Assembly (NCBI RefSeq): GCF_000757485.1
Contig: NZ_JPYO01000047.1
Span: 46,683 to 110,682 of the forward strand
Reading direction: 5' to 3'
DNA length: 64,000 nt
From: Achromobacter sp. RTa
GTDB lineage: Bacteria > Pseudomonadota > Gammaproteobacteria > Burkholderiales > Burkholderiaceae_B
This document shows positions 47,570 to 56,741 of this stretch, in pieces. The translations under genes were made by a program, and so were the position numbers. Position 1 is the stretch's first letter. Each line of letters begins with the position of its first letter. Below the pieces are notes generated by a model. It was given only the letters and a program-made list of their open reading frames with translations. It was not told the origin of the DNA and did no database searches.

Positions 47570-48475
47570 CTACGCCGCGGGCTTGTCCCAGGGCGTGGAT
47601 TCCAGCCGTTCGACCAGAAAATCCAGCATCGAACGCAAAATCAGCGGCATCTGGCGGCGCGACGCGTAAATGCCGTAGATGCCCAGTTCCTGGGGCTTGC
47701 AGTGCGTCAGGATGGCCCGCAGCCGGCCGGCCGCCACGTACTCGGAGGCATAGTAGGTCGGCAGCATCGCAATACCCGCTCCCTCCAGCGCGGCGCGCGT
47801 CAGCACCGACACTTCGTTCGCGCTGATGTTGCCGCTTACCGGCACGTCCACGGGCACGCCATCGCGCTCGAAACGCCACAGGCTCTTGCCGAAGTAGGAA
47901 TGGGTCAGGCAATTGCGCAAGGAAAGGTCCTCGATCCGCGCAGGCGTCCCCTCGCGCTCCAGATACTCCGGCGACGCGCAGACGACCGAACGGCAAACTG
48001 CCAGTTTGCGGGCGATCAGATTGGGATCCAGGTCATTGGTAATGCGCACGGCCAGGTCGACGCGCTCTTCAACCAGATTGACGGCCCGGTCGACGAGCAT
48101 CAGGTCCACCGAGGCGCCCGGATGCAGCTTCACGTAATCGGTAATGGCGCTGGCCAGATGACGGGAACCGAAGGACATGCTGGTGGTGATGCGCAGGAGG
48201 CCGCGCGGCGTATCGTCGGGCGTGGCGACCGCGCCGCGCAAGTCCCCCACCATGTCCAGCATCTGCCGGCAGCGTGGCAGCGTTTCGGCGCCCGCCGGGG
48301 TCAGGCTCAGGCGGCGCGTCGTGCGGTGCAACAGGCGCACGCCGACCCACTGCTCCATTTCCGCCAGGTAGCGCGACACCATGGCGCGCGACATATCCAG
48401 ATGCACCGCCGCCGCCGACAGACTACCCCTGTCGGCGACCTCGACGAACACCTGCATGGCTTTCAGACGATCCAT
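47570..48475 (-). CDS. LysR-family transcriptional regulator
   Basis: 301 residues from ATG 48475. HTH DRGSLSAAAVHLDMSRAMVSRY followed by EQWVGVRLLHRTTRRLSLT, typical of the DmlR/PgrR-like group, and an effector domain with the ASPEYLEREGTP segment. The frame upstream is open but non-homologous. The neighbour upstream on the same strand is the COG0523 GTPase; no clear target gene is adjacent. Confidence 0.88.
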   Translation of the reverse strand: MDRLKAMQVFVEVADRGSLSAAAVHLDMSRAMVSRYLAEMEQWVGVRLLHRTTRRLSLTPAGAETLPRCRQMLDMVGDLRGAVATPDDTPRGLLRITTSMSFGSRHLASAITDYVKLHPGASVDLMLVDRAVNLVEERVDLAVRITNDLDPNLIARKLAVCRSVVCASPEYLEREGTPARIEDLSLRNCLTHSYFGKSLWRFERDGVPVDVPVSGNISANEVSVLTRAALEGAGIAMLPTYYASEYVAAGRLRAILTHCKPQELGIYGIYASRRQMPLILRSMLDFLVERLESTPWDKPAA

Positions 48476-48581
48476 GATTGTCTCGATTTTTGCATCAGAC
48501 CGATCGGTTATACCGTATTTCCGTGCAACACCGACATCAGAAATCGAAGGCAGGCGGACCCAGGGCCGCCACCCGGCGCCG

Positions 48582-49595
48582 TCAGGCCGCCCGCTGCCCC
48601 AACGCCTCGCTGACGGCGTCCCGGAGCTCGCCGCCGTCCTGGCCGCGCAGAATGCACACAAGCCGCGACGCGTGGTCATCGTCCGGCCATTGGGCCAGCT
48701 GCCGGATCGGATAGAGCTCGCCATGCACCCCGTGCACCTCGCACGGCAAAACCTCGCCCTCGAAGCACACCAACCCCTTCATCCGGAGCAAGGCCGGCCC
48801 GAAACGCTCCTGGATCCGTGATACCCCGGCAAGAAAGGCCGGCCGGCTGATGGGCACGTCCAGGACCAGCGAAAAACTGGCCGCCTGGTGCGCATGCCCG
48901 GCCGGCGGCCGCGCCGAAAAAGGGCGCAGCCAATTCGCCAGCGCGACGCCGTCGCGCCCGGCGTGCGCGGCCGGCCCGCCTCGCAGCACATCAACGAGGG
49001 GCTCGTCGGGTCGCTGCACGCAACGTTGCGCGCCCGGATTGACTGCCACGACAGCCTGCTCGACACGGCGCAGCTGCTCGGCATGCACCAGGTCCGATTT
49101 GCTGAATACCACGGCATCGGCCAGGGCAAGCTGCCGCGACGCTTCCGGCTGCCCCGCCAGTTGATCCACGCCATGGCGCGCATCCACGAGCACGATCGCT
49201 CCCCGGTAGTCGTAGCGTTCGGACAGGAAGCGGTCATGCTTGAGCGTGAACAGGATGGGCGCGGGATCCGCCAGCCCGCTGGTCTCGATAAGCACGCGGC
49301 GAAACGGCTTGATCCGGCGGCTGACGGCCTGCATGAAGAGGTCGCGCAAGGTATCGACCACGGCGCCGCTGACCACGCAGCACAGGCATCCGCCCTCGAC
49401 CAGGACGACGTTGTCTCGCGCCTGCCGGACCAGGTGATGGTCGACGCCCACTTCGCCGTATTCGTTGACGATCACGACCGCGTCGGAATAGGCCGGGTCG
49501 CGCAGCAGGCGATTGAGAAGCGTCGTCTTGCCGCTGCCCAGAAAGCCGGAAATCACCGTGACGCCGATGCGCTTGTCGTTTTCCATATGAACCAT
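48582..49595 (-). CDS. CobW/COG0523-family G3E GTPase (metal chaperone type)
   Basis: 337 residues (ATG 49595; ATG 49586 possible). P-loop GFLGSGKTTLLNRLL, metal-binding CxCC as GGCLCCVVSG, GTP-specificity KSDLV and a C-terminal CobW_C domain. Such GTPases insert or allocate zinc, cobalt or other metals. No cobalamin genes are adjacent, so the ZagA/YeiR-like zinc role or another metal is possible. A His-containing stretch (PAGHAHQAASF) lies before the C-terminal domain. Confidence 0.88.
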   Translation of the reverse strand: MVHMENDKRIGVTVISGFLGSGKTTLLNRLLRDPAYSDAVVIVNEYGEVGVDHHLVRQARDNVVLVEGGCLCCVVSGAVVDTLRDLFMQAVSRRIKPFRRVLIETSGLADPAPILFTLKHDRFLSERYDYRGAIVLVDARHGVDQLAGQPEASRQLALADAVVFSKSDLVHAEQLRRVEQAVVAVNPGAQRCVQRPDEPLVDVLRGGPAAHAGRDGVALANWLRPFSARPPAGHAHQAASFSLVLDVPISRPAFLAGVSRIQERFGPALLRMKGLVCFEGEVLPCEVHGVHGELYPIRQLAQWPDDDHASRLVCILRGQDGGELRDAVSEALGQRAA

Positions 49596-49674
49596 CCGAT
49601 GACCCTGCCCACCCCGGCGCGCCGCCCAAGCAACCGCCCTGCAGCCAAGTTACGGGCTGCGGCGAAAACCAAAA

Positions 49675-49700
49675 GGGCCATTCACTTGCGTGAATGGCCC
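49675..49700 (-). terminator. Terminator after tRNA-Asn
   Basis: GGGCCATTCAC, loop TTGC, GTGAATGGCCC: a perfect 11-bp stem 10 bases past the tRNA 3' end, followed on the minus strand by TTTT. Confidence 0.9.
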
Positions 49701-49709
49701 TGAATTCTT

Positions 49710-49785
49710 TGGCTCCCCGAGCTGGGCTCGAACCAGCGACCTGCGGATTAACAGTCCGTCGCTCTACCGACTGAGCTATCGGGGA
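49710..49785 (-). tRNA. tRNA-Asn (GUU)
   Basis: 76 nt with encoded CCA. Reverse strand begins TCCCCGATAGCTCAGTCGG and the anticodon loop is CTGTTAA, reading GTT. Full cloverleaf with the GGTTCGAGCC T arm. Confidence 0.97.
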
Positions 49786-49864
49786 ACTGCTAAGAACGAA
49801 ATTATGAACGAAATTTTCGGCTTATGCAAGTCCACACTTTTTTCGCAACTTTTCCCCTGCCTGT

Positions 49865-49893
49865 TTCACATCGGCAAAAAACTCTGATATGAT
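49865..49893 (+). promoter_or_regulatory. Promoter of tRNA-Thr
   Basis: TTCACA (-35), a 17-bp spacer, and TATGAT (-10) with an extended TGA immediately before it. About 120 nt upstream of the tRNA, so the precursor has a long 5' leader. Confidence 0.7.
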
Positions 49894-50017
49894 TTCGGTC
49901 TTTCCAGATCAGCCCCCATAAACAAGGGCAAGCGATCCGGAGAAAGCACTAAGAAAGATTTTTGCTTTCCTGTTTCGGCGTCGCCCGGAACTCAATGGAA
50001 CCCAAGCAAATGGTCTT

Positions 50018-50093
50018 GCCGGCATAGCTCAGTTGGTAGAGCAGCGCATTCGTAATGCGAAGGTCGTAGGTTCGACTCCTATTGCCGGCACCA
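50018..50093 (+). tRNA. tRNA-Thr (CGU)
   Basis: 76 nt with encoded CCA. Starts GCCGGCATAGCTCAGTTGG, anticodon loop TTCGTAA (CGT), ends TGCCGGCACCA. Nearly identical to E. coli tRNA-Thr(CGU) outside the acceptor stem. Confidence 0.97.
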
Positions 50094-50100
50094 GAATTCA

Positions 50101-50128
50101 AAAAGCAGCCCACCCGGGCTGCTTTTTT
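50101..50128 (+). terminator. Terminator after tRNA-Thr
   Basis: AAAAAGCAGCCC, loop ACCC, GGGCTGCTTTTT: stem with A and T flanks, 7 bases after the tRNA. Confidence 0.92.
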
Positions 50129-50235
50129 CATTTCCGAGTGCACTACCTGCGGCGCGCTACCTGAGCCCCCCTTCCCAGGGAACTCCCGCCCGCCAGCACG
50201 CGTCCAACTTACCGGACCATCCTGCGGACACCGCC

Positions 50236-50895
50236 ATGCGCATTCTCCTTGTCGAAGACGACATCATGATCGGCGAAAGCGTGCTGGACTGCCTGCGCGC
50301 GGAGCACTATGCCGTCGACTGGGTCAAGGACGGCAATGCCGCGGAACTCGCGCTGCGCACCGACGCCTACGACCTGATCCTGCTGGACCTGGGCCTGCCC
50401 AGGCGCGACGGCCTTGCGCTGCTGCGCGACCTGCGCTCGCGCAAGGACCGCACGCCGGTGCTGATCGCCACCGCCCGCGACGCGGTCAGCGACCGGATCG
50501 CCGGGCTGGACGCCGGTGCGGACGACTACATCGTCAAGCCCTACGACGTGGACGAATTGCTGGCCCGCATGCGCGCGCTGATCCGCCGCAGCGCGGGCCG
50601 CGCCGAACCGGTGTTCGAGCACGAAGGCATCACCATCGATCCGCAATCCCATGCCGCCATGGTGGATGGCGCCCCCGTGGCGCTGACTGCCCGCGAGTGG
50701 GCAGTGCTCGAACCCCTGATCGCGCGCCCGGGCATGATCTTCTCGCGCGCCCAGCTGGAAGAAAAACTGTATAGCTGGAAGGACAGCATCAGCAGCAACG
50801 CGGTTGAGGTTTATATTCATGGCCTGCGCAAGAAATTGGGTCCCAACCTGATCCAGAACGTCAGAGGCGTCGGCTATGTCATCCCCAAAACATGA
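50236..50895 (+). CDS. OmpR-family response regulator (QseB/TctD-like)
   Basis: 219 residues. Receiver domain with acidic pair Asp8/Asp9, phosphoacceptor Asp51 (LILLDLGLPRRDG) and Lys in DDYIVKPYD, then a winged-helix DNA-binding domain ending VRGVGYVIP. Its stop codon overlaps the start of the histidine-kinase gene (ATGA). Probably controls the downstream protease gene as well as itself. Confidence 0.92.
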   Translation: MRILLVEDDIMIGESVLDCLRAEHYAVDWVKDGNAAELALRTDAYDLILLDLGLPRRDGLALLRDLRSRKDRTPVLIATARDAVSDRIAGLDAGADDYIVKPYDVDELLARMRALIRRSAGRAEPVFEHEGITIDPQSHAAMVDGAPVALTAREWAVLEPLIARPGMIFSRAQLEEKLYSWKDSISSNAVEVYIHGLRKKLGPNLIQNVRGVGYVIPKT

Positions 50896-52220
50896 GCATT
50901 CCGCTTAGCTATTCGCTGAGGGCCCGGCTGCTTTTCTTCCTGCTGGCCGCGATCGTGGTCGGCGCGCTGGTGCAAGGCGCGATCGCCTATCGCAGCACGC
51001 TGGCGCAGGCCGACGATATCTTCGATTCACTGCTGCAACGCACCGCCCTGTCGCTGGGCACCGGCGACGGACTGCTCAGCGCGGGGCCTCGGCATGCGCG
51101 CGGCGCGGGCTCGCCCATGGCCGACGACCTCATCATCCAGATCTGGACGCCGGACGGCGTGCGCGTCTTCAATTCGCGTTCGCGCCGCCCCCTGCCCGAC
51201 CAGATCATCCTGGGATTCTCCGACGCAAGAATGGAGGGCAGCACCTACCGCGTGTACTCGCTGGCCACGCCCTTCCAGGTCATCCAGGTCGCGCAGGACA
51301 TGGAGGTGCGCAAAAACATGGCGCGCGCGCTGGCGCTGCGCACCGTCGCCCCCATCGCGGCCGCGGCGCCGCTGCTGATGCTGATCATCTGGTGCGTGGT
51401 CAGCTGGTCGCTGCGGCCCGTGAAACGGGCGCGCGCGCAAGTGGCGGCGCGGCAGCCGGAGGACCTGTCGCCCGTCAGCGTGCAAGGGCTGCCCGACGAA
51501 ATCCGGCCGCTGGTCCAGGAGCTGAACCTGCTGCTCGAGCGCATGCGGGGCGCCTTCGCGCAGCAAAAGCAATTCGTGGGCGACGCCGCGCATGAACTGC
51601 GGTCTCCGCTGGCGGCGCTGCGCCTGCAGTCGCAGGCCTTGCAGCGCGCGAGCGACGCCGACGCGCGCCGGGTGGCCGAGCAGCGCCTGACGGCCGGCAT
51701 CGACCGCGCCACGCGGCTGGTGGAGCAGCTGCTATCCATGGCGCGCCATGAAAACACGGCCGGGCACGCGCCCGCCGAGTCGGTGGACCTGGCGGACGTG
51801 CTGCGCCAGGCCCTGTCCGAAACGCTGCCCCAGGCCAACGCGAAATCGATCACGGTGGACCTGGACGGCGCCCAGCAGGCCTGGGTGCAGGGCCATCGGG
51901 ACGCGCTTGCCCTGCTTGCCCGCAACCTGCTGGACAACGCGATCAAATACACGCCCGCCGGCAAGCGCATCCGCCTGCGCCTGGAGCAGGCTCCCGGGCA
52001 GGCCACGCTGCTGGTCGATGACGAAGGCCCCGGCATCGCGCCGGAAGAGCGCGAACGCGTGTTCGACCGCTTCTACCGCATCGAGGGCAATGGCGAGCAC
52101 GGCAGCGGACTGGGGCTTGCCATCGCGCGCGCCATCGCCGACCGGCACGGAGCGACGATCGAGCTGCAAGACGCGCCGTCCGGCCAGGGCCTGCGTGTGA
52201 AGGTGGTTTTCCCGGCTTAA
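50892..52220 (+). CDS. Sensor histidine kinase (QseC/TctE-like)
   Basis: 442 residues. Two membrane helices (about 15-35 and 150-170) flank a periplasmic sensor domain of the 2CSK type. A HAMP-like linker leads to the H box FVGDAAHELRSPLAALR, N box LLDNAIKYTPAG and G boxes DEGPGIAPEE and GSGLGLAIARA. Phosphorylates the regulator encoded just upstream. The gene after it encodes an envelope protease, so an envelope or metal signal is plausible; the signal is not visible in the sequence. Confidence 0.92.
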   Translation: MSIPLSYSLRARLLFFLLAAIVVGALVQGAIAYRSTLAQADDIFDSLLQRTALSLGTGDGLLSAGPRHARGAGSPMADDLIIQIWTPDGVRVFNSRSRRPLPDQIILGFSDARMEGSTYRVYSLATPFQVIQVAQDMEVRKNMARALALRTVAPIAAAAPLLMLIIWCVVSWSLRPVKRARAQVAARQPEDLSPVSVQGLPDEIRPLVQELNLLLERMRGAFAQQKQFVGDAAHELRSPLAALRLQSQALQRASDADARRVAEQRLTAGIDRATRLVEQLLSMARHENTAGHAPAESVDLADVLRQALSETLPQANAKSITVDLDGAQQAWVQGHRDALALLARNLLDNAIKYTPAGKRIRLRLEQAPGQATLLVDDEGPGIAPEERERVFDRFYRIEGNGEHGSGLGLAIARAIADRHGATIELQDAPSGQGLRVKVVFPA

Positions 52221-52284
52221 GACTCCCCTAAGTGTCAGGCCCGAAGATAGCGCCATGTCCTTCAACATGAACGCAGGAGCCGAC

Positions 52285-53724
52285 ATGAAGACCTCCCAAA
52301 TGAAGCCCTCGCGCCTGGTGATGGCGCTGCTGGCAGCAGGCGCCATAGGCGGCGCCGGCGCGACCGCCGTCATCGGCGGCGTTTCGATGGCGGCCACCGC
52401 GCCGGCCGCCTCCTCTTTCCAGGCGATCAATCCGTCCAGCCCGCCCAACTTCGCGCAGATCACGCGCGACTACGGCCCGGCCGTGGTGAATATCAGCGTC
52501 AGCGGCACCCGCAAGGTGTCCGCCGAAGACATGGACCCGTTCGCCCAGTTCTTCGGCCAGTTCCCCGGCGGACGCGGCCAGATGCCCTCCCGCGAAGTGC
52601 CCATGCGCGGCGAAGGCTCCGGCTTCATTGTCAGCAGCGACGGCATCATCCTGACCAATGCGCACGTGGTGCAGGACGCCAAGGAAGTCACCGTCAAGCT
52701 GACGGACCGCCGCGAATACAAGGCCAAGGTGCTGGGTTCGGACCCGCAGACGGACGTCGCCGTCATCAAGATCGACGCCAAGAACCTGCCCGTGGTCAAG
52801 GTGGGCGACGTCAACCAGTTGCAGGTGGGCGAATGGGTGCTGGCCATCGGCTCGCCCTATGGCCTCGAGAATACGGCCACGGCGGGCATCGTCAGCGCCA
52901 AGGGCCGCTCGCTGCCCGACGACACCTCGGTCCCCTTCATCCAGACGGACGTGGCGGTCAACCCCGGAAACTCCGGCGGTCCGCTGTTCAACGACCGCGG
53001 CGAAGTCGTGGGCATCAATTCGCAGATCTACAGCCGCACGGGCGGGTTCCAGGGCCTGTCCTTCTCGATCCCGATCGACGTGGCCTACAAGGTCAAGGAC
53101 CAGATCCTGGAACATGGCAAGGTGCGCCACGCCAGGCTGGGCGTGACAGTGCAGGAAGTGAACCAGGACCTGGCCGACTCCTTCAAGCTGGATTCCCCCA
53201 CGGGAGCGCTCGTGTCCAGCGTCGAAAAGGGCAGCGCCGCCGCCAAGGCCGGGCTGCAGCCGGGCGACGTGGTCCGGCAGATCGACGGCAAGACCATCGT
53301 GTCGTCGGGCGACCTGGCTTCCACCATCACGCTGGCCTCGCCCGGCGAGAAGATCAAGCTGGACATCTGGCGCAACGGCGCGCACAAGGAACTGGTCGCC
53401 ACCCTGGGCGGCGTCCCCGCGGACAAGACGCAAGCGTCGGCGGGAGACCAGGAAGTGCAGCGCGGCCAGCTGGGCCTGGCGCTGCGGCCGCTGAGCCCGC
53501 AGGAGCAGCAGGCGGCGGGCGCCGAAGGCCTGTTGATCGAACGGTCCATCGGACCGGCCGCCAAGGCCGGCATCGAAGCCGGCGACGTGCTGCTGTCCCT
53601 GAACGGGGTGCCCGTGCACAACGTCGGGCAGGTCAAGGAGGCGCTGTCCAAGGCCGGCAAGACGGTTGCCCTGCTGGTGCAGCGCGGCGAAGACAAGATC
53701 TTCGTGCCGGTGCAGATCGGCTGA
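52285..53724 (+). CDS. Periplasmic Do-type serine protease (DegP/MucD family)
   Basis: 479 residues from ATG 52285, which has AGGAG six bases upstream; the frame is open to 52255. Signal/anchor segment (LVMALLAAGAIGGAGAT), trypsin-like domain with His127 (TNAHVV), Asp157 (TDVAVIK) and Ser230 (NPGNSGGP), then two PDZ domains (LGVTVQEV..., LGLALRPL...). Periplasmic quality control of misfolded proteins. 64 bp after the kinase gene, so likely cotranscribed with the two-component system. Confidence 0.95.
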   Translation: MKTSQMKPSRLVMALLAAGAIGGAGATAVIGGVSMAATAPAASSFQAINPSSPPNFAQITRDYGPAVVNISVSGTRKVSAEDMDPFAQFFGQFPGGRGQMPSREVPMRGEGSGFIVSSDGIILTNAHVVQDAKEVTVKLTDRREYKAKVLGSDPQTDVAVIKIDAKNLPVVKVGDVNQLQVGEWVLAIGSPYGLENTATAGIVSAKGRSLPDDTSVPFIQTDVAVNPGNSGGPLFNDRGEVVGINSQIYSRTGGFQGLSFSIPIDVAYKVKDQILEHGKVRHARLGVTVQEVNQDLADSFKLDSPTGALVSSVEKGSAAAKAGLQPGDVVRQIDGKTIVSSGDLASTITLASPGEKIKLDIWRNGAHKELVATLGGVPADKTQASAGDQEVQRGQLGLALRPLSPQEQQAAGAEGLLIERSIGPAAKAGIEAGDVLLSLNGVPVHNVGQVKEALSKAGKTVALLVQRGEDKIFVPVQIG

Positions 53725-53755
53725 AGCCGGACAGCCCTCCTTCCGGGGGCTGGCG

Positions 53756-54400
53756 TTATTCCGCGTCGGGCTGCTTGCCCGGCGCGGCCGCATCGAAGGC
53801 GGGCAGCTCGCGGCAGGCCGCGTCGATGCGCACGATATTGGGCATGGCCGACAGATCGCAGCCGAAACGCTGCGCGTTGGCCACCTGGGGCACCAGGCAC
53901 ACGTCGGCGAGCGTCGGCGCATCCCCGTGGCAGAAACGGCCGGTGGCGCCGGAGTTCGCCAGCTGCGTCTCCAGGGCTTCCAGGCCCTGGTGCACCCAGT
54001 GCTGGTACCAGGCGGTCTTGGCGTCTTCGTCCACGCCCAGGGTGTGCTTCAGATACTTGAGCACGCGCAGATTGTTCAGCGGATGGGTATCGCAGGCGAT
54101 GCCCAGGGCCAGGTCCCGCACGCGCGCGCGGCCGATCGCGTCGGCCGGCAGCAACGGCGTCTGCGGATGCGTTTCTTCCAGGTACTCGATGATGGCCAGC
54201 GACTGCCCGATGACGGCGTCGCCGTCGACCAGCGTCGGCACCAGGCCGGTCGGATTCATCTTGCGATACTCGGCCGACAACTGCTGCCCGCCGTCCTTCA
54301 GCAGGTGCACCGGCACGTACTCGTAGGGCAGGCCCTTCAGGTTGAGGGCGATGCGCACCCGGTACGCGGCCGAGCTGCGGAAGTAGCTGTACAACTGCAT
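53756..54400 (-). CDS. maiA: Maleylacetoacetate isomerase / zeta-class glutathione S-transferase
   Basis: 214 residues. Thioredoxin-like N domain with SYFRSSAAYRVRIALNLKG; the second residue after Ser-Ser is Ala rather than the Cys of many zeta GSTs. The C domain has DVCLVPQVANAQRFG. Glutathione-dependent cis-trans isomerisation of maleylacetoacetate or maleylpyruvate. No homogentisate or gentisate genes are adjacent, so the substrate is open. AGGAG precedes the start. Confidence 0.88.
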   Translation of the reverse strand: MQLYSYFRSSAAYRVRIALNLKGLPYEYVPVHLLKDGGQQLSAEYRKMNPTGLVPTLVDGDAVIGQSLAIIEYLEETHPQTPLLPADAIGRARVRDLALGIACDTHPLNNLRVLKYLKHTLGVDEDAKTAWYQHWVHQGLEALETQLANSGATGRFCHGDAPTLADVCLVPQVANAQRFGCDLSAMPNIVRIDAACRELPAFDAAAPGKQPDAE

Positions 54401-54450
54401 GAAGTCTCCTTGATGTTCTGATCCGGGGCCGCCCGCGGCGGCGCCCGCGC

Positions 54451-55428
54451 CTATTCCAGCGATTCCGTTTGCGCCGACTTGCGCGACAGGCCCTTGGGCA
54501 GCGGGAACGCCACGTTCTCCTCCAGGCCCGGCATGGTGCGCACCGACACCGCGCCCAGCTCCTTGACGCGATCGATCACCTGCTGCACCAGAATCTCGGG
54601 CGCCGAGGCGCCCGCCGTCACGCCGATGCGCTTGCGGCCGACCAGCCAGGCCGGATCGATGGACTGCGCGCCGTCGATCAGGAAAGACGCCACGCCCTTG
54701 CGTTCGGCCACCTCGCGCAGGCGGTTCGAGTTGGAGCTGTTGGGGCTGCCGACCACCAGCACCAGATCGCAATCCGGCGCCATCACCTTGACCGCGTCCT
54801 GGCGGTTCTGGGTGGCGTAGCAGATATCGCTCTTCTTGGGCTCGACGATGCTGGGGAAGCGCGCCTTGAGGGCCTGGGACACTGCCGCTGCGTCATCCAC
54901 GGACAGGGTGGTCTGCGTGACGTAGGCGAGGTTCTCCGGATCGGCCACCTGCAGGCCGGCGACGTCTTCCACCGTCTCGACCAGGTACATGCCGCCCTGG
55001 GCCTGGCCCAGCGTGCCTTCGACCTCGGGATGGCCCTTGTGGCCGATCATGACGATCTCGCGCCCCGCCGCCCTCATGCGCGCGACTTCGATATGGACTT
55101 TCGTGACCAGCGGACACGTGGCGTCGAACACCTGCAGGCCTCGCGCCTCGGCCTCGGCCCGCACCGCCTTGGACACGCCATGGGCCGAAAACACCACGAT
55201 GGAACCCGAAGGCGCATCGTCCAGCTCGTCGATGAAAACGGCGCCTTTGGCGCGCAGGTCGTCCACCACGTAACGGTTGTGGACGATCTCGTGGCGCACG
55301 TAGATCGGCGCGCCGTGCAATTCAAGCGCGCGCTCGACGATATCGATGGCGCGATCCACGCCCGCGCAGAAGCCGCGCGGCTGCGCCAGCAGGACTTCGG
55401 CGTCGGAAGCGGTTACAGCCTGGCTCAT
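54451..55428 (-). CDS. ispH: 4-hydroxy-3-methylbut-2-enyl diphosphate reductase
   Basis: 325 residues. The three [4Fe-4S] cysteines are in PRGFCAGVDRAI, DATCPLVTKVH and SDICYATQNRQ, with the conserved HGVS and GSPNSSNSNRL motifs. Last step of the MEP pathway, producing IPP and DMAPP; works with the dxs and ispA products from 1021-3848. Its ATG overlaps the stop codon of the upstream FKBP gene by one base, the usual slpA-ispH pairing. Confidence 0.97.
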   Translation of the reverse strand: MSQAVTASDAEVLLAQPRGFCAGVDRAIDIVERALELHGAPIYVRHEIVHNRYVVDDLRAKGAVFIDELDDAPSGSIVVFSAHGVSKAVRAEAEARGLQVFDATCPLVTKVHIEVARMRAAGREIVMIGHKGHPEVEGTLGQAQGGMYLVETVEDVAGLQVADPENLAYVTQTTLSVDDAAAVSQALKARFPSIVEPKKSDICYATQNRQDAVKVMAPDCDLVLVVGSPNSSNSNRLREVAERKGVASFLIDGAQSIDPAWLVGRKRIGVTAGASAPEILVQQVIDRVKELGAVSVRTMPGLEENVAFPLPKGLSRKSAQTESLE

Positions 55429-55904
55429 CAGAGCACCCCCAGGAGCGCCACGTCGACCCGCAGGCTGATGCCCGCGAGCGGGTGGTTGAAATCGAACAGC
55501 GCCGATTCCTCGTTGATTTCCTTCAGAACGCCCGAATAGCGTCCGCCATTGGGCGCGGCGAATTCCACCAGGTCGCCCGGTTCGAACGTGGCGTCGGCGC
55601 CGGCGTGCTCGGCGAGCATCGCGCGCGTGACGCGTTGGATGAGTTCCGGATTGCGCTCGCCATAGGCGTCGGCGGGCGCCACGGTAACGCTGAAGCGCTC
55701 GCCTTCGGCGCGGCCGATCAGCGCCGCTTCCAGGCCGGGCGCCCACTGGCCGCTGCCCATCTGCAGCGTGCCGGGACGGCCGTCGAAGGTGTCGGCGAAC
55801 ACTGAATCCTTGCCTGGGCCGGAGGCCAGCGTAATCCGGTAGTGCAGCGTCAGGTAGGAATCCGGACGGACCAAAACGTTCACTTCATTAGAGGCGGTGC
55901 TCAA
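55428..55904 (-). CDS. slpA: FKBP-type peptidyl-prolyl isomerase, SlpA-like
   Basis: About 158 residues. FKBP domain with an inserted flap (GTLQMGSGQWAPGLEAALIG, ...APADAYGERNPELIQRV) as in SlyD/SlpA. The start is uncertain: TTG 55904 (LSTASNEVN) has a GGTGG-like site; GTG 55883 and TTG 55925 are alternatives and there is no ATG. Cytoplasmic folding helper, often next to ispH. Divergent from radC with about 50 bp between starts. Confidence 0.88.
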   Translation of the reverse strand: MSTASNEVNVLVRPDSYLTLHYRITLASGPGKDSVFADTFDGRPGTLQMGSGQWAPGLEAALIGRAEGERFSVTVAPADAYGERNPELIQRVTRAMLAEHAGADATFEPGDLVEFAAPNGGRYSGVLKEINEESALFDFNHPLAGISLRVDVALLGVL

Positions 55905-55954
55905 GATCTGCCACCGTATAGGCAATTGAATGAACCTTGATTTTAGAGCTTCTT

Positions 55955-56632
55955 ATGAAATTGTCCGTCCGGCTGCCAAAACACGAGCGTCCCCGGGAGC
56001 GGCTGCTGCGTCACGGCGCCGCCGCGCTCCAGGACGCGGAGCTGCTCGCCGTCACCCTGCGCACGGGCATTCCCGGCCTGCACGTAGTGGAATTATGTAA
56101 CCGGCTGCTCAGGCAGTTCGGCGGCCTGCGGGGCCTGCTGGGGGCCGCGCCCGAAGAACTGATGGCGGTTCCCGGCCTGGGAGCCGCCAAGGCCTGCATG
56201 CTTGCCGCACTGCTGGAGCTGGCCCGCCGCGCCATCGAAGAGGAACTGCCCCAGGTCAGCAGCCTGGACCACCCCTGGCAGGTAAAACAATATTGCAAAG
56301 TCGCGCTGGGCCACCGCCGGGTGGAGCACTGCATCGCCCTCTACCTGGACAACCAGCTGCGGCTGATCGCCACCGGCGAACTGGCGCGCGGCACGCTGTC
56401 GCAAGCCTCGGTCTATCCCCGCGAAGTCGTGCGCGAGGCCCTGCGCCACCATGCGGCCGCCCTCATCATCGCCCACAACCACCCCTCGGGCGTGGCCGAG
56501 CCCAGCGCCGCCGACCACAGCTTTACCCAGCACCTGAAGAAAGCGTTGGCCCTGGTGGACATCAAGCTCGTGGACCATCTGGTGGTCGCCGGCGGCACCG
56601 TGGTGTCCATGGCGGAACGGGGCACCCTGTAG
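55955..56632 (+). CDS. radC: RadC-family JAB-domain protein
   Basis: 225 residues from ATG 55955. N-terminal helix-hairpin-helix region (LMAVPGLGAAKACML) and the C-terminal JAMM metal motif AHNHPSGVAEPSAAD. Function not established; the original DNA-repair role was withdrawn, and some relatives have nuclease-like roles. Conserved chromosomal copy rather than one on a mobile element, next to slpA/ispH. Confidence 0.93.
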   Translation: MKLSVRLPKHERPRERLLRHGAAALQDAELLAVTLRTGIPGLHVVELCNRLLRQFGGLRGLLGAAPEELMAVPGLGAAKACMLAALLELARRAIEEELPQVSSLDHPWQVKQYCKVALGHRRVEHCIALYLDNQLRLIATGELARGTLSQASVYPREVVREALRHHAAALIIAHNHPSGVAEPSAADHSFTQHLKKALALVDIKLVDHLVVAGGTVVSMAERGTL

Positions 56633-56680
56633 GCACTGCGCCACGCGCCGGAATTCGTTAGACTACCGCCCGTTATTGCT

Positions 56681-56695
56681 TTAGGCTTAACCTAA
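56681..56695. promoter_or_regulatory. TTAGG-N5-CCTAA element upstream of kynB
   Basis: Short inverted repeat 47 bases before the kynB start codon. Kynurenine operons are often controlled by the Lrp-type regulator KynR; this is a possible site only by position. Confidence 0.35.
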
Positions 56696-56741
56696 TTCCA
56701 GCATTGCGCTCCCCTTTTTCCGCCCGACATTTCCGCCCGAC

